Shown here: positions 8,619 to 18,201 of the stretch, in pieces
Layout of the letters: each line of letters starts with the position of its first letter
Position numbering within the stretch: the stretch's first letter is position 1
Source of the DNA: Verrucomicrobiaceae bacterium
Lineage (GTDB): Bacteria; Verrucomicrobiota; Verrucomicrobiia; Verrucomicrobiales; Verrucomicrobiaceae
Assembly (NCBI GenBank): GCA_027486585.1
Contig: JAIXOU010000091.1
Span: 16,025-80,024, forward strand
Reading direction: 5' to 3'
Length of the DNA: 64,000 nt
Notes under the pieces: generated by a model
What the model was told of the DNA's origin: nothing
The model's database searches: none
What the model saw: the letters and a program-made list of their open reading frames with translations, nothing else
Position numbers and translations under genes: made by a program

Positions 8619-9754
8619 GATTCAGGGGTTTCGGAACGGGACTTGTAACGGGAAATGACCTCTGCCCGGAATTCGGCAAAGCAACCTTGTTCGATCGCTA
8701 AACGTGCCCTGGACGTGAGGGACGCGTAGAAATGCAGATTGTGAAGGGAAATCAACCTTAAACCCAGCACCTCTTGTGTGTTTACGAGATGGCGGATGTA
8801 GGCGCGGGAAAAGCCCAGACACATCGGATGCGTGTCTTCAGCGATGGGCCGGAAGTCTTTGGCATACTGCGCATTCCGCAGATTCATCAGTCCTTCGTGG
8901 GTAAAAGCGGTGCCATTCCGCGCAAGTCGGGTCGGGATCACGCAGTCAAACATATCGATCCCACGGGCGATTAATTCGACGATCTGCGGGGGTGTACCCA
9001 GGCCCATGGCATAGCGCGGTTTATTTTCCGGCAGAATCGGGCAGGTCCACTCAGCGATCCGCATCATGTCCTCTTCAGGCTCACCGACACTGAGACCGCC
9101 GACCGCGTAACCGGGGAAATCCATGGCCACCAGCTCACGGGCACAACGCTCACGCAGATCCTGAAACGTGCTGCCTTGGACGATGGGGAAGTGTAACTGA
9201 GCTCCACCACCAGTCTGCGGCCGATTTTGATCCACCCACTCGCGACAGCGCTGAGCCCAGCGGAGGGTGAGTTCCATGCTCTTTTTGGCCTCGTCATGCG
9301 TGCAGGGCCAGGGCGTGCATTCATCAAACAGCATCGCGATATCACTGCCGAGCGTTGCCTGGATCTCCATGGCAGTTTCAGGCCCGAGAAACATCGGTGT
9401 GCCATCGACATGATTCTGAAAGTAGCAGCCCTCTTCTTTAATCTTGCGCAGTTTTGCCAAGGAGAAGACCTGAAACCCGCCGCTGTCTGTGAGGATGGGC
9501 CGATCCCAGTTCATGAACGAGTGAAGCCCACCGGCCTCACGGATGATATCCATGCCGGGGCGAACCCAGAGATGATATGTGTTCCCTAAAATGATCTGCG
9601 AGTTCAGCGCGCGCAGCTCATCAGGATGCATCGCCTTCACCGTGCCCTGCGTGCCGACGGGCATGAAGACCGGCGTCTCGATCACGCCATGAGGCGTCGT
9701 CAACCGTCCGCGACGTGCGGAGGAATTCGGATCGGTGGCGAGGAGGTCAAACAT
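8615..9754 (-). CDS. tgt: tRNA-guanine(34) transglycosylase
   Basis: The 379-residue enzyme exchanges G34 of GUN-anticodon tRNAs for preQ1. It has VGTQGTVKAM, the substrate-binding motif LTDSGGFQVFS with Asp90, the GG-LSVGE loop, and the second catalytic motif DCVIPTRLARNG with Asp270. The operon order tgt-yajC-secDF is the classic one. One oddity is in the zinc site: the usual C-x-C-x2-C is replaced by D307-x-H309-x2-C312, while the fourth ligand (His338 in LISLHNLHFY) is present. The catalytic Asp residues are intact, so the enzyme is probably active with a variant zinc site. Confidence 0.96.
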   Translation of the reverse strand: MFDLLATDPNSSARRGRLTTPHGVIETPVFMPVGTQGTVKAMHPDELRALNSQIILGNTYHLWVRPGMDIIREAGGLHSFMNWDRPILTDSGGFQVFSLAKLRKIKEEGCYFQNHVDGTPMFLGPETAMEIQATLGSDIAMLFDECTPWPCTHDEAKKSMELTLRWAQRCREWVDQNRPQTGGGAQLHFPIVQGSTFQDLRERCARELVAMDFPGYAVGGLSVGEPEEDMMRIAEWTCPILPENKPRYAMGLGTPPQIVELIARGIDMFDCVIPTRLARNGTAFTHEGLMNLRNAQYAKDFRPIAEDTHPMCLGFSRAYIRHLVNTQEVLGLRLISLHNLHFYASLTSRARLAIEQGCFAEFRAEVISRYKSRSETPES

Positions 9755-9840
9755 CTAACTAGGGCAGAAACGGGCGCGGACTCTGGAGGCGATGCCCGCA
9801 TCTGTCAAAAGACACTTCCACTTAGGAACCAAGACCTGCG

Positions 9841-10932
9841 CTAAACTTTAATCCATATTCCCCGCTTAAAGAGCCAGCGGGCCAGCAGCAGCATGAGTCC
9901 AAATGTCACACAGGCCGTCATCCAGGCCCAATCTTTCCCAGGATGTCCCACCAGCCTTTCAGAGACGAGTCGGAACAAGCCAAAACCGCTCAACAGATAC
10001 AGGATGATCGGATTAGCTCCGACCCAGACAAAGGGCGATGTCCAGCTCCGCCAACCACGCACATCCACAATCCAATAAAACAATCCCAGCAGCAAAGCGC
10101 TCCAACCACCTGCGACGAGCACAAAGCTCGAAGACCAGATCTTTTTGATGATCGGAAAAAACGGATGCCACGCCCAACCCAGCCCGATCATCACCACACC
10201 AGTCACCACTAGCCCCATCACCTTTCGGCTAGCCACCCGCCCACTTGTAAGCCATTGACCCGCCAAAAGCCCTAGAAGCGCCGTCGCAATCGCAGGCAGT
10301 GTGCTCAGAAGTCCTTCTGGATCATGGTTGCCATCATACTTCCGCCCAGGCAGCCAGATCGAGTCCAGGTAATTCGTCAAATTCCGCCCTTCGGCAAAAT
10401 CCCCTGCCCCGATGCCCGGCACAGGCACCAGGCCAAGCAACAGGCAATAGCCAACCAAAAGCGTGATCACACACATTAGCAGTCCACGCCAGCCCAGGAT
10501 CAGGGACAACAGGCCTGCGGCGGCTGAGGCGATGCCTATGCGCTGTAAAACACCCAGCCACCGTATTTCCGCCCAACCATCGTTCAACCCACCTGAAACC
10601 AGCACACCAAGCGCCACCAAAATCACCGCCCGTGCCAGCAAATGAAGCACCGTTTTCCACCAACCCTCGCGCGCCAACCGCCGAGGCAAAGCAATCGACA
10701 TCGACACTCCAGCGATGAACAAAAAGAGCGGGAAAATCAGATCATAAAAGCGAAAGCCCGCCCAATCGACATGATCCAGTTGCGTGGTCACCACTGAAGT
10801 CAGCGCTGAGTTCGGCGCCATCTGCTTTAAAATAGCGCCTAGAGCACCGCCCATCCCAAGAATCCAACACATGTCAAAACCTCGAAGAGCATCGAGCGAA
10901 ACCAGACGTGGAGGAGAAGAAGCTTCAGGCAT
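9841..10932 (-). CDS. HGSNAT/YeiB-like acyltransferase-family membrane protein
   Basis: The protein begins with the family signature RLVSLDALRGFDMCWI and has about ten hydrophobic segments. This matches bacterial relatives of heparan-alpha-glucosaminide N-acetyltransferase (DUF5009/DUF1624 group), which are thought to move acyl groups across the membrane to sugars. The reading frame extends upstream to 11031, but that extension (MLRWQPRMTMQAQSC...) does not look like a protein N-terminus. ATG at 10932 or 10938 fits the family better. It is divergent from the DUF1501 gene at 11082, with a shared promoter region between. The substrate is unknown. Confidence 0.88.
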   Translation of the reverse strand: MPEASSPPRLVSLDALRGFDMCWILGMGGALGAILKQMAPNSALTSVVTTQLDHVDWAGFRFYDLIFPLFLFIAGVSMSIALPRRLAREGWWKTVLHLLARAVILVALGVLVSGGLNDGWAEIRWLGVLQRIGIASAAAGLLSLILGWRGLLMCVITLLVGYCLLLGLVPVPGIGAGDFAEGRNLTNYLDSIWLPGRKYDGNHDPEGLLSTLPAIATALLGLLAGQWLTSGRVASRKVMGLVVTGVVMIGLGWAWHPFFPIIKKIWSSSFVLVAGGWSALLLGLFYWIVDVRGWRSWTSPFVWVGANPIILYLLSGFGLFRLVSERLVGHPGKDWAWMTACVTFGLMLLLARWLFKRGIWIKV

Positions 10933-11081
10933 GAGCATGAAGACGTTTCCAAACCTGCTGTTCTCGCAGCCGCATTCCTCAATTGCGCAACTCTGCGCCT
11001 GCATTGTCATCCTAGGCTGCCAGCGCAACACTCGGATTCAGAGCCCGTAGTTCGCTATGAAAATAGAACTCCGTTTCCATC

Positions 11082-12419
11082 ATGAAAATGCACCCCCTCT
11101 GCAGTGGCAATCACAGCCAACTCTTCAGCAATCAACAAGGTCGTCGTGACTTCCTCCAGGTCGGGGCCATGGCAGGACTGGGCATCACTCTGCCCCAATT
11201 GCTGAAGCTTCAGGCCGCAGCCGTCAACATGCCAACGGTGGAGACTTACAAAGCAGTCGCTACCTCCATCATCCATATCTATCTGCCCGGCGGCATGGCC
11301 CAGCATGAATCCTGGGACCCCAAGCCATACGCATCCCCAGACTACCGCGGTCCCTTCAGTCCAATCAAAGGTGTGACTGGCGAATACGTCGGTGAGAAGT
11401 TTGCCCATATCTCCAAGATCCTCGATAAAATCAGCATCATTCGATCCATGACCCATGGTGAGGCTGCGCATGAGCGAGGCACTCATAACATGCTCACTGG
11501 CTACCGCCCCAGCCCAGCCGTGAAGTTTCCCAGCTTCGGCAGCATCATTTCTCATGAGCAAGGTTCACGAAACAACTTGCCACCCTATGTCGCCATTCCC
11601 AGCGTCTTTGCCCCAGAACAGGGCAGCGGCTACATGAGCAGCGCCTACGGTCCCTTTGCCCTCGGCAGTGATCCCGCAGATAAAAATTTCACCGTTCGTG
11701 ATCTCGCTTCACCCAAGGACATCGACGAAAAACGCTTTGACCGTCGTCGCAGCCTTCTGGCCGCGGTGGATGAGCATTTCCGCGCCACGGAAAAATCAGA
11801 CGGACTCAGCGCCATGGACAGCTTTTACCATGCAGCTTACGATCTCATGAGTTCCACCCAAGCTCGTGAAGCCTTTAATCTGAATGCAGAACCCGCTAAG
11901 CTTCGGGACGAATACGGGCGCACCCCAGCGGGTCAGCGCTTTTTGTTAGCACGCCGTCTGGTCGAGGCTGGCACCCGCATGGTTTCCGTGAACTATGGCA
12001 GCTGGGATCATCACTCAAACATCAAAGGTTCCTTTGAAAGTCAGGCCCCACAGTTTGACATGGCCTTTGCCAGACTCATTCGAGATCTCGATGAACGCGG
12101 CATGCTCGACAGCACGCTCGTTCTCGTCAGCTCCGAGTTCGGGCGCACTCCCAAGATCAACTCCACCAATGGCCGCGATCACTACCCACGTGTCTTTTCC
12201 GTAGCCATGGCCGGAGGCGGAGTGAAGAAAGGCTTTGTCTATGGCAAATCAGATGCCCTTGGAGCCGAACCTGATGAAAACCCCGTTGGCCCAGAGGACC
12301 TCGCCCGGACCATGTATCGCCTACTCGGCATCAACGCCTCCAAACGCCTCGTCCTCGAAGGCGTCCGCCCCATCGACATCGTCAATGGCGGACGCCTGAT
12401 CCAGGAATTGATCGCTTAA
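11082..12419 (+). CDS. DUF1501 domain protein with Tat signal
   Basis: The 445-residue protein has a twin-arginine export signal near the start (RRDFLQVGAMAGLG followed by a hydrophobic stretch). The body shows DUF1501 features: IYLPGGMAQHESWDPKP, SIIRSMTHGEAAHERG, SWDHHSN and SSEFGRTPKIN...GRDHYP. DUF1501 proteins are related to the alkaline phosphatase/sulfatase superfamily and are very numerous in Verrucomicrobiota and Planctomycetota. They are usually paired with a DUF1549/DUF1553 cytochrome-like partner. No such partner is adjacent here, so this is a solo copy. The substrate is unknown. The gene ends 10 bases from the convergent repeat protein. Confidence 0.93.
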   Translation: MKMHPLCSGNHSQLFSNQQGRRDFLQVGAMAGLGITLPQLLKLQAAAVNMPTVETYKAVATSIIHIYLPGGMAQHESWDPKPYASPDYRGPFSPIKGVTGEYVGEKFAHISKILDKISIIRSMTHGEAAHERGTHNMLTGYRPSPAVKFPSFGSIISHEQGSRNNLPPYVAIPSVFAPEQGSGYMSSAYGPFALGSDPADKNFTVRDLASPKDIDEKRFDRRRSLLAAVDEHFRATEKSDGLSAMDSFYHAAYDLMSSTQAREAFNLNAEPAKLRDEYGRTPAGQRFLLARRLVEAGTRMVSVNYGSWDHHSNIKGSFESQAPQFDMAFARLIRDLDERGMLDSTLVLVSSEFGRTPKINSTNGRDHYPRVFSVAMAGGGVKKGFVYGKSDALGAEPDENPVGPEDLARTMYRLLGINASKRLVLEGVRPIDIVNGGRLIQELIA

Positions 12420-12429
12420 TCGGCGCAGC

Positions 12430-15400
12430 TTATGGCGTGGCATCCGTGGCACGAAGGCGACCCGAAAGGACCTGTGATGTGGCGCTACCAGGAGATTGCA
12501 GCAGGTTAAAATGACCATAGCCAACACCGCCCCCAGTCACAATGTTTCTAACGACGATTCCCGCGCCTTTCGCGGTGCGTCGGACGATTTTAACACCTGA
12601 GCCAGGGTCCGTGTCTTCAGTGACAACGAAGGATGTCGTTAGAATACCGGTTGAAGCCGCGATCGAAATAGCCGTTGTCGCTGGATTGGTTCCACTGGCA
12701 AAGGTAGGGACTACAAAGGCATTTCGATCCGTCAACCGCACGGCAATGCTTGGATTTTCAGGCTCAGCCTCAACATTGGCACCGGAGTATGTCAATTGCA
12801 CGTCATCGCTTAAAACATCAAGGCCTAGAACATTGATACCTGCTGCCGAAGTTGTGGCATAGCGTGCCCCAGTGGCATTCAGATTCAATGGCCCAAACCC
12901 ATCAATGTAAGTAAACCCTTTGGTTTGAATACGCTTGGTCCACTTCAATGAACCACTCACAGTGCTTTCCAGATAGCCTGGGGCAATTCCCGCAGAGGTA
13001 ATGGTCACACCATCACTCCAAAGAGAGCCACCCGTCGCAGCATAAAGACCGTTATACACAGCGACCTGCCCAGTTGGTCCGACAAAGCCCGTGCTCGTGG
13101 TGAAGGACGTACCATCTGCCAGCTTACCCGCCACCGTCAAAGTGCCAAGATCCGCCACCGTGAAGGCCGCATAGCTGTCACCGAGGGGATAGCTCAGATC
13201 ACCTGGAACTGCCGCAGGGACTTCCAGAGCCATGGTGTAGTAACCTCTGTAAAGCAGCGCTTTGTTAGTCGCAGACCATTGGTTCTTCCATCCGCTAAAG
13301 TTTGACGTCGTCGTGCCATCAGTGATTTGACCATTTTCCAGCAGGAGCGACGAAATGTTTAGATCAAACTCAACCGTAAGCGTTGGCAACCCACGGCGAG
13401 GGATCGAGATCGAATTACGATTGTTAAAGTCAGCACCACCTGAAATCCCCACATTAAGCGTCCCACCTTTGAAAGATAGAATTGTACTGCCAAGGGTCAG
13501 CTTGCCACTGTAGGCCCCGCCAGTTGTAGTCGTCAGGTCGATACGCCCGCCGTCATGGAAAGCCGTATCCAGGGCGCTGGATTGAATCACTCCAATGTAG
13601 GTCCCCACCAAAGCTCCAACCCCAGTGATCGGCCTGACTTCAAGATTGGCTGTGGCACTCAGCAATGCCTTACCCGATCCATTGGAGGCGGTAATCGTGA
13701 CAGGATAAATAACGACCACTGACTTAGCCAAGCTCGGCCGTCCCGTAATTCGACCCGAAAAGGCATCAATTTTGAGTCCTGCCGGCAATCCTTTCGCTTC
13801 AAACTTGTTGGGCGTTATCTCAGCCGGACCATTTACAGGCACCGTGTAATCATACCAATCACCGACCATGCCAATCGGTAACACCAATGGATCCGTGATC
13901 ACCGGAGGCCCCGTCGTGACCGAGACTTTCTGCACCGCTGATTCTAACATGCCACCCGGAGCCGAAACCTCACAGGTATATTCCGTCGTATCGGCGGTTT
14001 GCAGACCTTTGATCGTCAGTGTTTTTGTTAAACTGCCAGCCACGGAGGGGGTCACACCGGGCAGTGTATTCACCATGTCAACCTCACTGACTCCAATGAC
14101 TTTTTTCCATTTGTAAGTCAGCCCATTGCCAGCGGCGATGGCCGTCATGGACACAGTGCCATTTTGAGCAATGACAAAATGCTTGGTTGAAGCTTGGTCA
14201 ACAACGGCGACTTCAGCGTCTTGCGTGCTAGTTTGACTCCCCGCTGGATTGGTCGTTCTAATCGTGTACTTCCCAGCATCTGTCAGCTTGATGGAAGGAA
14301 TTGTGAACGGCACGCTTGTGCCACCTTTGACAGGAGCTTTATTCTTCAGCCACTGATTCACCGGTGGCGACTCAGAGGCGACGGAAGCAGTCAAAGTAGC
14401 TGCGCTATTCATCGCAAAAATAGCATGAGTTGGTGGGGTGGTCACTGTTGCCCCAGCAGTCACTTCATAAAGCTTCACCAAATCACTCCGCACCATGCCG
14501 GCAAAGTTCGTGATCTCTACCCAGTAATCATTTTCATCCCCAGTCACGGTGGCAGGTATCTTGAAAGTTGGCACATTCGTCCCAATAGCAATTGGAGAGG
14601 CCAGAGATCCCTTAAACCACTGATACCGCGGACTTGTTCCCGTCACCGTTACCGCAAAGGATGCTGATTTACCTGGCAGGACCGCCTGGAAAACAGGCTG
14701 CTTGGTAATGGTAATCGGAGTCACCACCGTCAACAGAGCACCAGGGGCTACAGCACCAGGGGTTGTGACTAAACCTGCGGTAACAGAGCCTGCGGTACTT
14801 GTCACCGTGCAGGTGTAAGTGCCAGCTTGAGCCGTCGTGACGCCTCTAGAAATCGTGTAGCTAGGGCTTGTCGCCCCAGGAATGGCCACGTTGTTTCTTT
14901 TCCACTGATACGTGATCGACGCCGCGCTCGTGGCCGTGATGGCGAAAGTAATTCCTGTATCTCCCACAACGACCGTCTGCGGCACCAATGGCGCTGAGGT
15001 AATCACAGGCAGCGGTCTGATTATTCCAGTCAAAGTAGTGCTCATGACACTGGTTGAACTATTGTACAAACCACCTCGGCTAAGACCCTTGGCCTGAATA
15101 TCAAAAGTCTTATTTCCAGGTAACTTCAGCTTGTCTAACTTCCATCCAGTAGCAGTCCGGGTGCCTTTCCCTAGCAGCGTAGAGAATGTCGTTGCCGGAG
15201 GAATGCGCATCCGGAATTCCGCATTTTCAATTTCTGGAGCCGACCCACTTCGCGTCCACTCAATCAAGGAGCCGTTATCGTCAGTAGTAAGAGTGTTTAC
15301 AGCTGCAATATCCGGTGTTAGCCGCGCGAGATACTCTCTGGAGGCACTGCCTATTGCCGCAAATGGACCACCAAGCACTATTTTCCCGTCATTTTGAAGT

Positions 15401-16563
15401 GCAATTCCATAAACTGCAGAACTGGCACTTAGAGAAGAATAATCGTCTGCCAAAGTTCCATTATTATTTAGTACCGCATAACCTATACGATTAGCGCTGT
15501 TTACTTGTGAGAACGACCCAGCAATAACAATTTTGCCATCGACTCGGCATTGCATACTGTAAATGCTACCATTGACGCTGGCAACAAAGCTACTATCCCA
15601 GGTACCATTATTATGTAGCCTGGCAATGCCGCTGAGTCCTGCGGTACCTCCGATAGAATTAAAGTCCCCCGCCACCAAATATTTACCATCAGCCTGGGCT
15701 GCAATCACCTCGCAACCGTTATTCGGGGATGGATTAAACGTATTATCAAGAACTCCAGTGGCAGTGATACGAACCAAATGCTTTTTATCTGTATCATTGT
15801 CATAACTTTCAAAATCCCCGGCCACTATCAATTTTCCATCAGCCTGAGGGAAGACACAGCGGACATCATGATAAAAGGAATTTGAGAAGTTAGGTATGGT
15901 ATAGAAGCCAGTCTTTGGTAGAAAACTGGAGACTAAAGCACCTGATGTAGTTAGTCTGGCTATTCCAGCACGCTTATCAGTCGTGCCGAGCCCGTTAAAC
16001 TCTCCATACATATAGGCTTCATTATTTGATAACGAGACAAGAAAAGGTGCCTCTCTATTGAAGAATCTAGTTCCGAGATCCCAACAGGATAACGGAGCAT
16101 TATATGCAACGAAATCTCCTAACTCATTAAGCTTCAAAATCTTTGAAACACTGTAAAAAGTGCCATTTTTTTGAGCACTGTCGAAGTAACCCGAGAGCGC
16201 TACGCTCCCATCTAAAAAACAACTAACCGATCTCACTCCAGTGTATTTAAACAATGAACCCGATAAGTTACTCACTAGAAGGGCATTACCTGAGAAACTG
16301 AAAGACGAGTCAGCGGATCCGTTTTCATTAAAGCGAAACATCGCAGTGGTATCAAAAGACGAGGAATAGCCGTGACCAGTAACCAACTTACCATCAGCTT
16401 GGAGACCTAAACTGTAAGGCGGATAACTTAATTCCTCATCATAGCTGGGGTCCAACCCCTGTGCTGAGGCATTATTGATGAAAATCAATAAACAAGCGCT
16501 TCCAAAAAAGCATTTCAATAAATGTGGAGAGTCAGTTATTAGTTTCATTTGAGAAATCACCAT
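12430..16563 (-). CDS. Large secreted protein with delta-60 repeats and Ig-like domains
   Basis: A 1377-residue protein. A signal peptide (LLKCFFGSACLLIFINNASA) is followed by delta-60-type propeller repeats to about residue 430 (recurring QADGKLV, RITATGVLDNTFNP, LQNDGKIVLGG). Next come several Ig-like domains (about 510-900; YQWKRNNVAIPG, AGTYTCTVTS, TEYTCEVS) and a putative-Ig (He_PIG) unit ending near 985 (GLPAGLKIDAFSGRITGRP). The C-terminal region (about 990-1377) is shared in style with other verrucomicrobial surface proteins. No catalytic motif or obvious anchor is seen. ATG at 16563 or 16548 could start it. It is probably an extracellular or cell-surface protein of unknown role. Confidence 0.9.
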   Translation of the reverse strand: MVISQMKLITDSPHLLKCFFGSACLLIFINNASAQGLDPSYDEELSYPPYSLGLQADGKLVTGHGYSSSFDTTAMFRFNENGSADSSFSFSGNALLVSNLSGSLFKYTGVRSVSCFLDGSVALSGYFDSAQKNGTFYSVSKILKLNELGDFVAYNAPLSCWDLGTRFFNREAPFLVSLSNNEAYMYGEFNGLGTTDKRAGIARLTTSGALVSSFLPKTGFYTIPNFSNSFYHDVRCVFPQADGKLIVAGDFESYDNDTDKKHLVRITATGVLDNTFNPSPNNGCEVIAAQADGKYLVAGDFNSIGGTAGLSGIARLHNNGTWDSSFVASVNGSIYSMQCRVDGKIVIAGSFSQVNSANRIGYAVLNNNGTLADDYSSLSASSAVYGIALQNDGKIVLGGPFAAIGSASREYLARLTPDIAAVNTLTTDDNGSLIEWTRSGSAPEIENAEFRMRIPPATTFSTLLGKGTRTATGWKLDKLKLPGNKTFDIQAKGLSRGGLYNSSTSVMSTTLTGIIRPLPVITSAPLVPQTVVVGDTGITFAITATSAASITYQWKRNNVAIPGATSPSYTISRGVTTAQAGTYTCTVTSTAGSVTAGLVTTPGAVAPGALLTVVTPITITKQPVFQAVLPGKSASFAVTVTGTSPRYQWFKGSLASPIAIGTNVPTFKIPATVTGDENDYWVEITNFAGMVRSDLVKLYEVTAGATVTTPPTHAIFAMNSAATLTASVASESPPVNQWLKNKAPVKGGTSVPFTIPSIKLTDAGKYTIRTTNPAGSQTSTQDAEVAVVDQASTKHFVIAQNGTVSMTAIAAGNGLTYKWKKVIGVSEVDMVNTLPGVTPSVAGSLTKTLTIKGLQTADTTEYTCEVSAPGGMLESAVQKVSVTTGPPVITDPLVLPIGMVGDWYDYTVPVNGPAEITPNKFEAKGLPAGLKIDAFSGRITGRPSLAKSVVVIYPVTITASNGSGKALLSATANLEVRPITGVGALVGTYIGVIQSSALDTAFHDGGRIDLTTTTGGAYSGKLTLGSTILSFKGGTLNVGISGGADFNNRNSISIPRRGLPTLTVEFDLNISSLLLENGQITDGTTTSNFSGWKNQWSATNKALLYRGYYTMALEVPAAVPGDLSYPLGDSYAAFTVADLGTLTVAGKLADGTSFTTSTGFVGPTGQVAVYNGLYAATGGSLWSDGVTITSAGIAPGYLESTVSGSLKWTKRIQTKGFTYIDGFGPLNLNATGARYATTSAAGINVLGLDVLSDDVQLTYSGANVEAEPENPSIAVRLTDRNAFVVPTFASGTNPATTAISIAASTGILTTSFVVTEDTDPGSGVKIVRRTAKGAGIVVRNIVTGGGVGYGHFNLLQSPGSATSQVLSGRLRATDATP

Positions 16564-16934
16564 TTTAAAAAAGATGTTACCATTGTGTGTTATCTCACGG
16601 CTAAAAAAAGATAAATCTTAAGTGATTACAAAATGAGTCCGTTTTGAGAACATATCTGCCACTCACTTCAAGTTAGACAATTGGCATCAATCCCCTAAAA
16701 TACTAATTATTCAACTTAAGATTAAGCTTATCTAAACAGTCACAAGGGCCCAATTTCAATGTCTGCACGAATGCGCAATCACATTGAGTCTCTCAAACCT
16801 CTCAGACTTTTCATTCTAGCGAACGAGCCTACTTCCAAGCGTTTAGAGGCATCCCTCAGAATCCAGAGTGCAGCTGCTAAAGGAGGGACATTACAGGAGA
16901 ATCGCCCAGTTAATGACAATCCCATTTTTTTCCA
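16564..16934. other. Intergenic region between tyrS and the repeat protein
   Basis: About 370 bases without a convincing gene. Positions 16564-16750 are strongly AT-rich compared with the neighbourhood and probably hold the promoter of the repeat protein. The sequence CTTAAG occurs twice there, near 16617 and 16715. The remainder up to the tyrS stop is ordinary in composition. An open plus-strand frame from 16759 runs into tyrS antisense and has no protein-like features. I see no clear terminator for tyrS. Confidence 0.5.
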
Positions 16935-18107
16935 TCACCCAAGCCTCACGCTGCGCTTCTTATCCAGCTTCAGAACGGCACCAGCCCCCCAGGCGGGTTC
17001 GGCTTTAGGGTCGGTGAGTTTTTCGCCATTAAGTTGGATGCTACCGCCTTGAATGAGGCGGCGGACATCGCCGCCGGACAGGGTTTGATCAAAGACGGAG
17101 AGGTAGGCATGCTGGACGACACCTAGGACGTCGCGGCGATCACTCACAGTGAAAAGAGGCAGCTCTACATTAGCTAAGTCACGCTTGCTGAAACGCAGAT
17201 CCCAATCTTCACGGCAATCCTGGGCGGCAGCTTCACTGTGATAGGTGATGACGCATTTGGCGGCGAGCTGCTTCTTCGCTTCCATGGGATGCATGCTTGT
17301 ATCCAGCACCTCGCCTAGCACTAATAGGTAGTACTTAGCCATGAGTTCATCAGGAATGCTCATGAGTTTCCCAAACATCTCTTTTGGCGCATCCGTGAGG
17401 CCGACGTAATTCCCAAGAGACTTGGACATTTTTTTCACACCATCCAAACCCTCCAGCAAAGGCAGGGTCATGCAGACTTGCGGCTCCATACCTTCCTCTT
17501 TTTGCAGGTCACGTCCGACGAGGATGTTAAAGAGCTGATCGCTACCGCCGATCTCCACATCACTGCGCACCACGACGCTGTCCCAGCCTTGCATGATGGG
17601 ATATTGCAACTCGTGCAGACGGACCTCGGTGCCATTGGCCACGCGATTTTTGAAATCCTCACGCTGAAGCATTTGCTGAAGGGTCACGCGGGCATTGAGC
17701 CGAATCACCTCCATGAACGGCATCTCCTTGAACCAAGAGCCATTAAATACGACCTCCGTCTTATCCCGATCCAAAACAAGAAAAGCCTGCTCGGTGTAAG
17801 TCTTAGCATTGGCCAGCACGTCCTCATAAGTTAGAGCAGGGCGTGTGGTGGAGCGACCACTCGGATCTCCGATCATAGCGGTGAAATCACCAATGATGAG
17901 CACGATGTGATGACCCAGCTCTTGAAACTGCCTCAGCTTCCGTAAACCAACCGCATGGCCTAGATGGATATCTGGCGAGGTCGGATCGACGCCCAGCTTG
18001 ATGCGCAGAGGCTTCCCGCGAGCCAACTTTTCGGTGAGTTCTTTCTCACTGTGAATGGTGACGGTGCCGCGTTTGAGGATGTCGAGTTGTTCGGGAACGG
18101 AAAGCAT
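16935..18107 (-). CDS. tyrS: Tyrosyl-tRNA synthetase
   Basis: A 390-residue class I synthetase. It has the HIGH-type motif DIHLGHAVGL (about 47-56), KMSKS in VKKMSKSLGNYVGL, and a C-terminal S4 RNA-binding domain (GGDVRRLIQGGSIQLNGEKL). It charges tRNA-Tyr in the cytoplasm. The frame is open to 18299, but that extension overlaps the divergent gene at 18202 and is not protein-like. The ATG at 18107 (MLSVPEQLDILKRG) gives the normal family length. Confidence 0.96.
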   Translation of the reverse strand: MLSVPEQLDILKRGTVTIHSEKELTEKLARGKPLRIKLGVDPTSPDIHLGHAVGLRKLRQFQELGHHIVLIIGDFTAMIGDPSGRSTTRPALTYEDVLANAKTYTEQAFLVLDRDKTEVVFNGSWFKEMPFMEVIRLNARVTLQQMLQREDFKNRVANGTEVRLHELQYPIMQGWDSVVVRSDVEIGGSDQLFNILVGRDLQKEEGMEPQVCMTLPLLEGLDGVKKMSKSLGNYVGLTDAPKEMFGKLMSIPDELMAKYYLLVLGEVLDTSMHPMEAKKQLAAKCVITYHSEAAAQDCREDWDLRFSKRDLANVELPLFTVSDRRDVLGVVQHAYLSVFDQTLSGGDVRRLIQGGSIQLNGEKLTDPKAEPAWGAGAVLKLDKKRSVRLG

Positions 18108-18201
18108 GGGAAATGAAAATGACGGATGACAGACGCACGAATGACGAAAGAATGAGTAAACACAACCCCGCGCCTCGTTTATTCCTGCCTTTTTCAATTC
18201 T

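Noticed and set aside
16759..17052. Plus-strand frame in the gap next to tyrS
   Set aside because: It runs antisense into the tyrS S4 domain and shows low-quality, non-protein-like composition.
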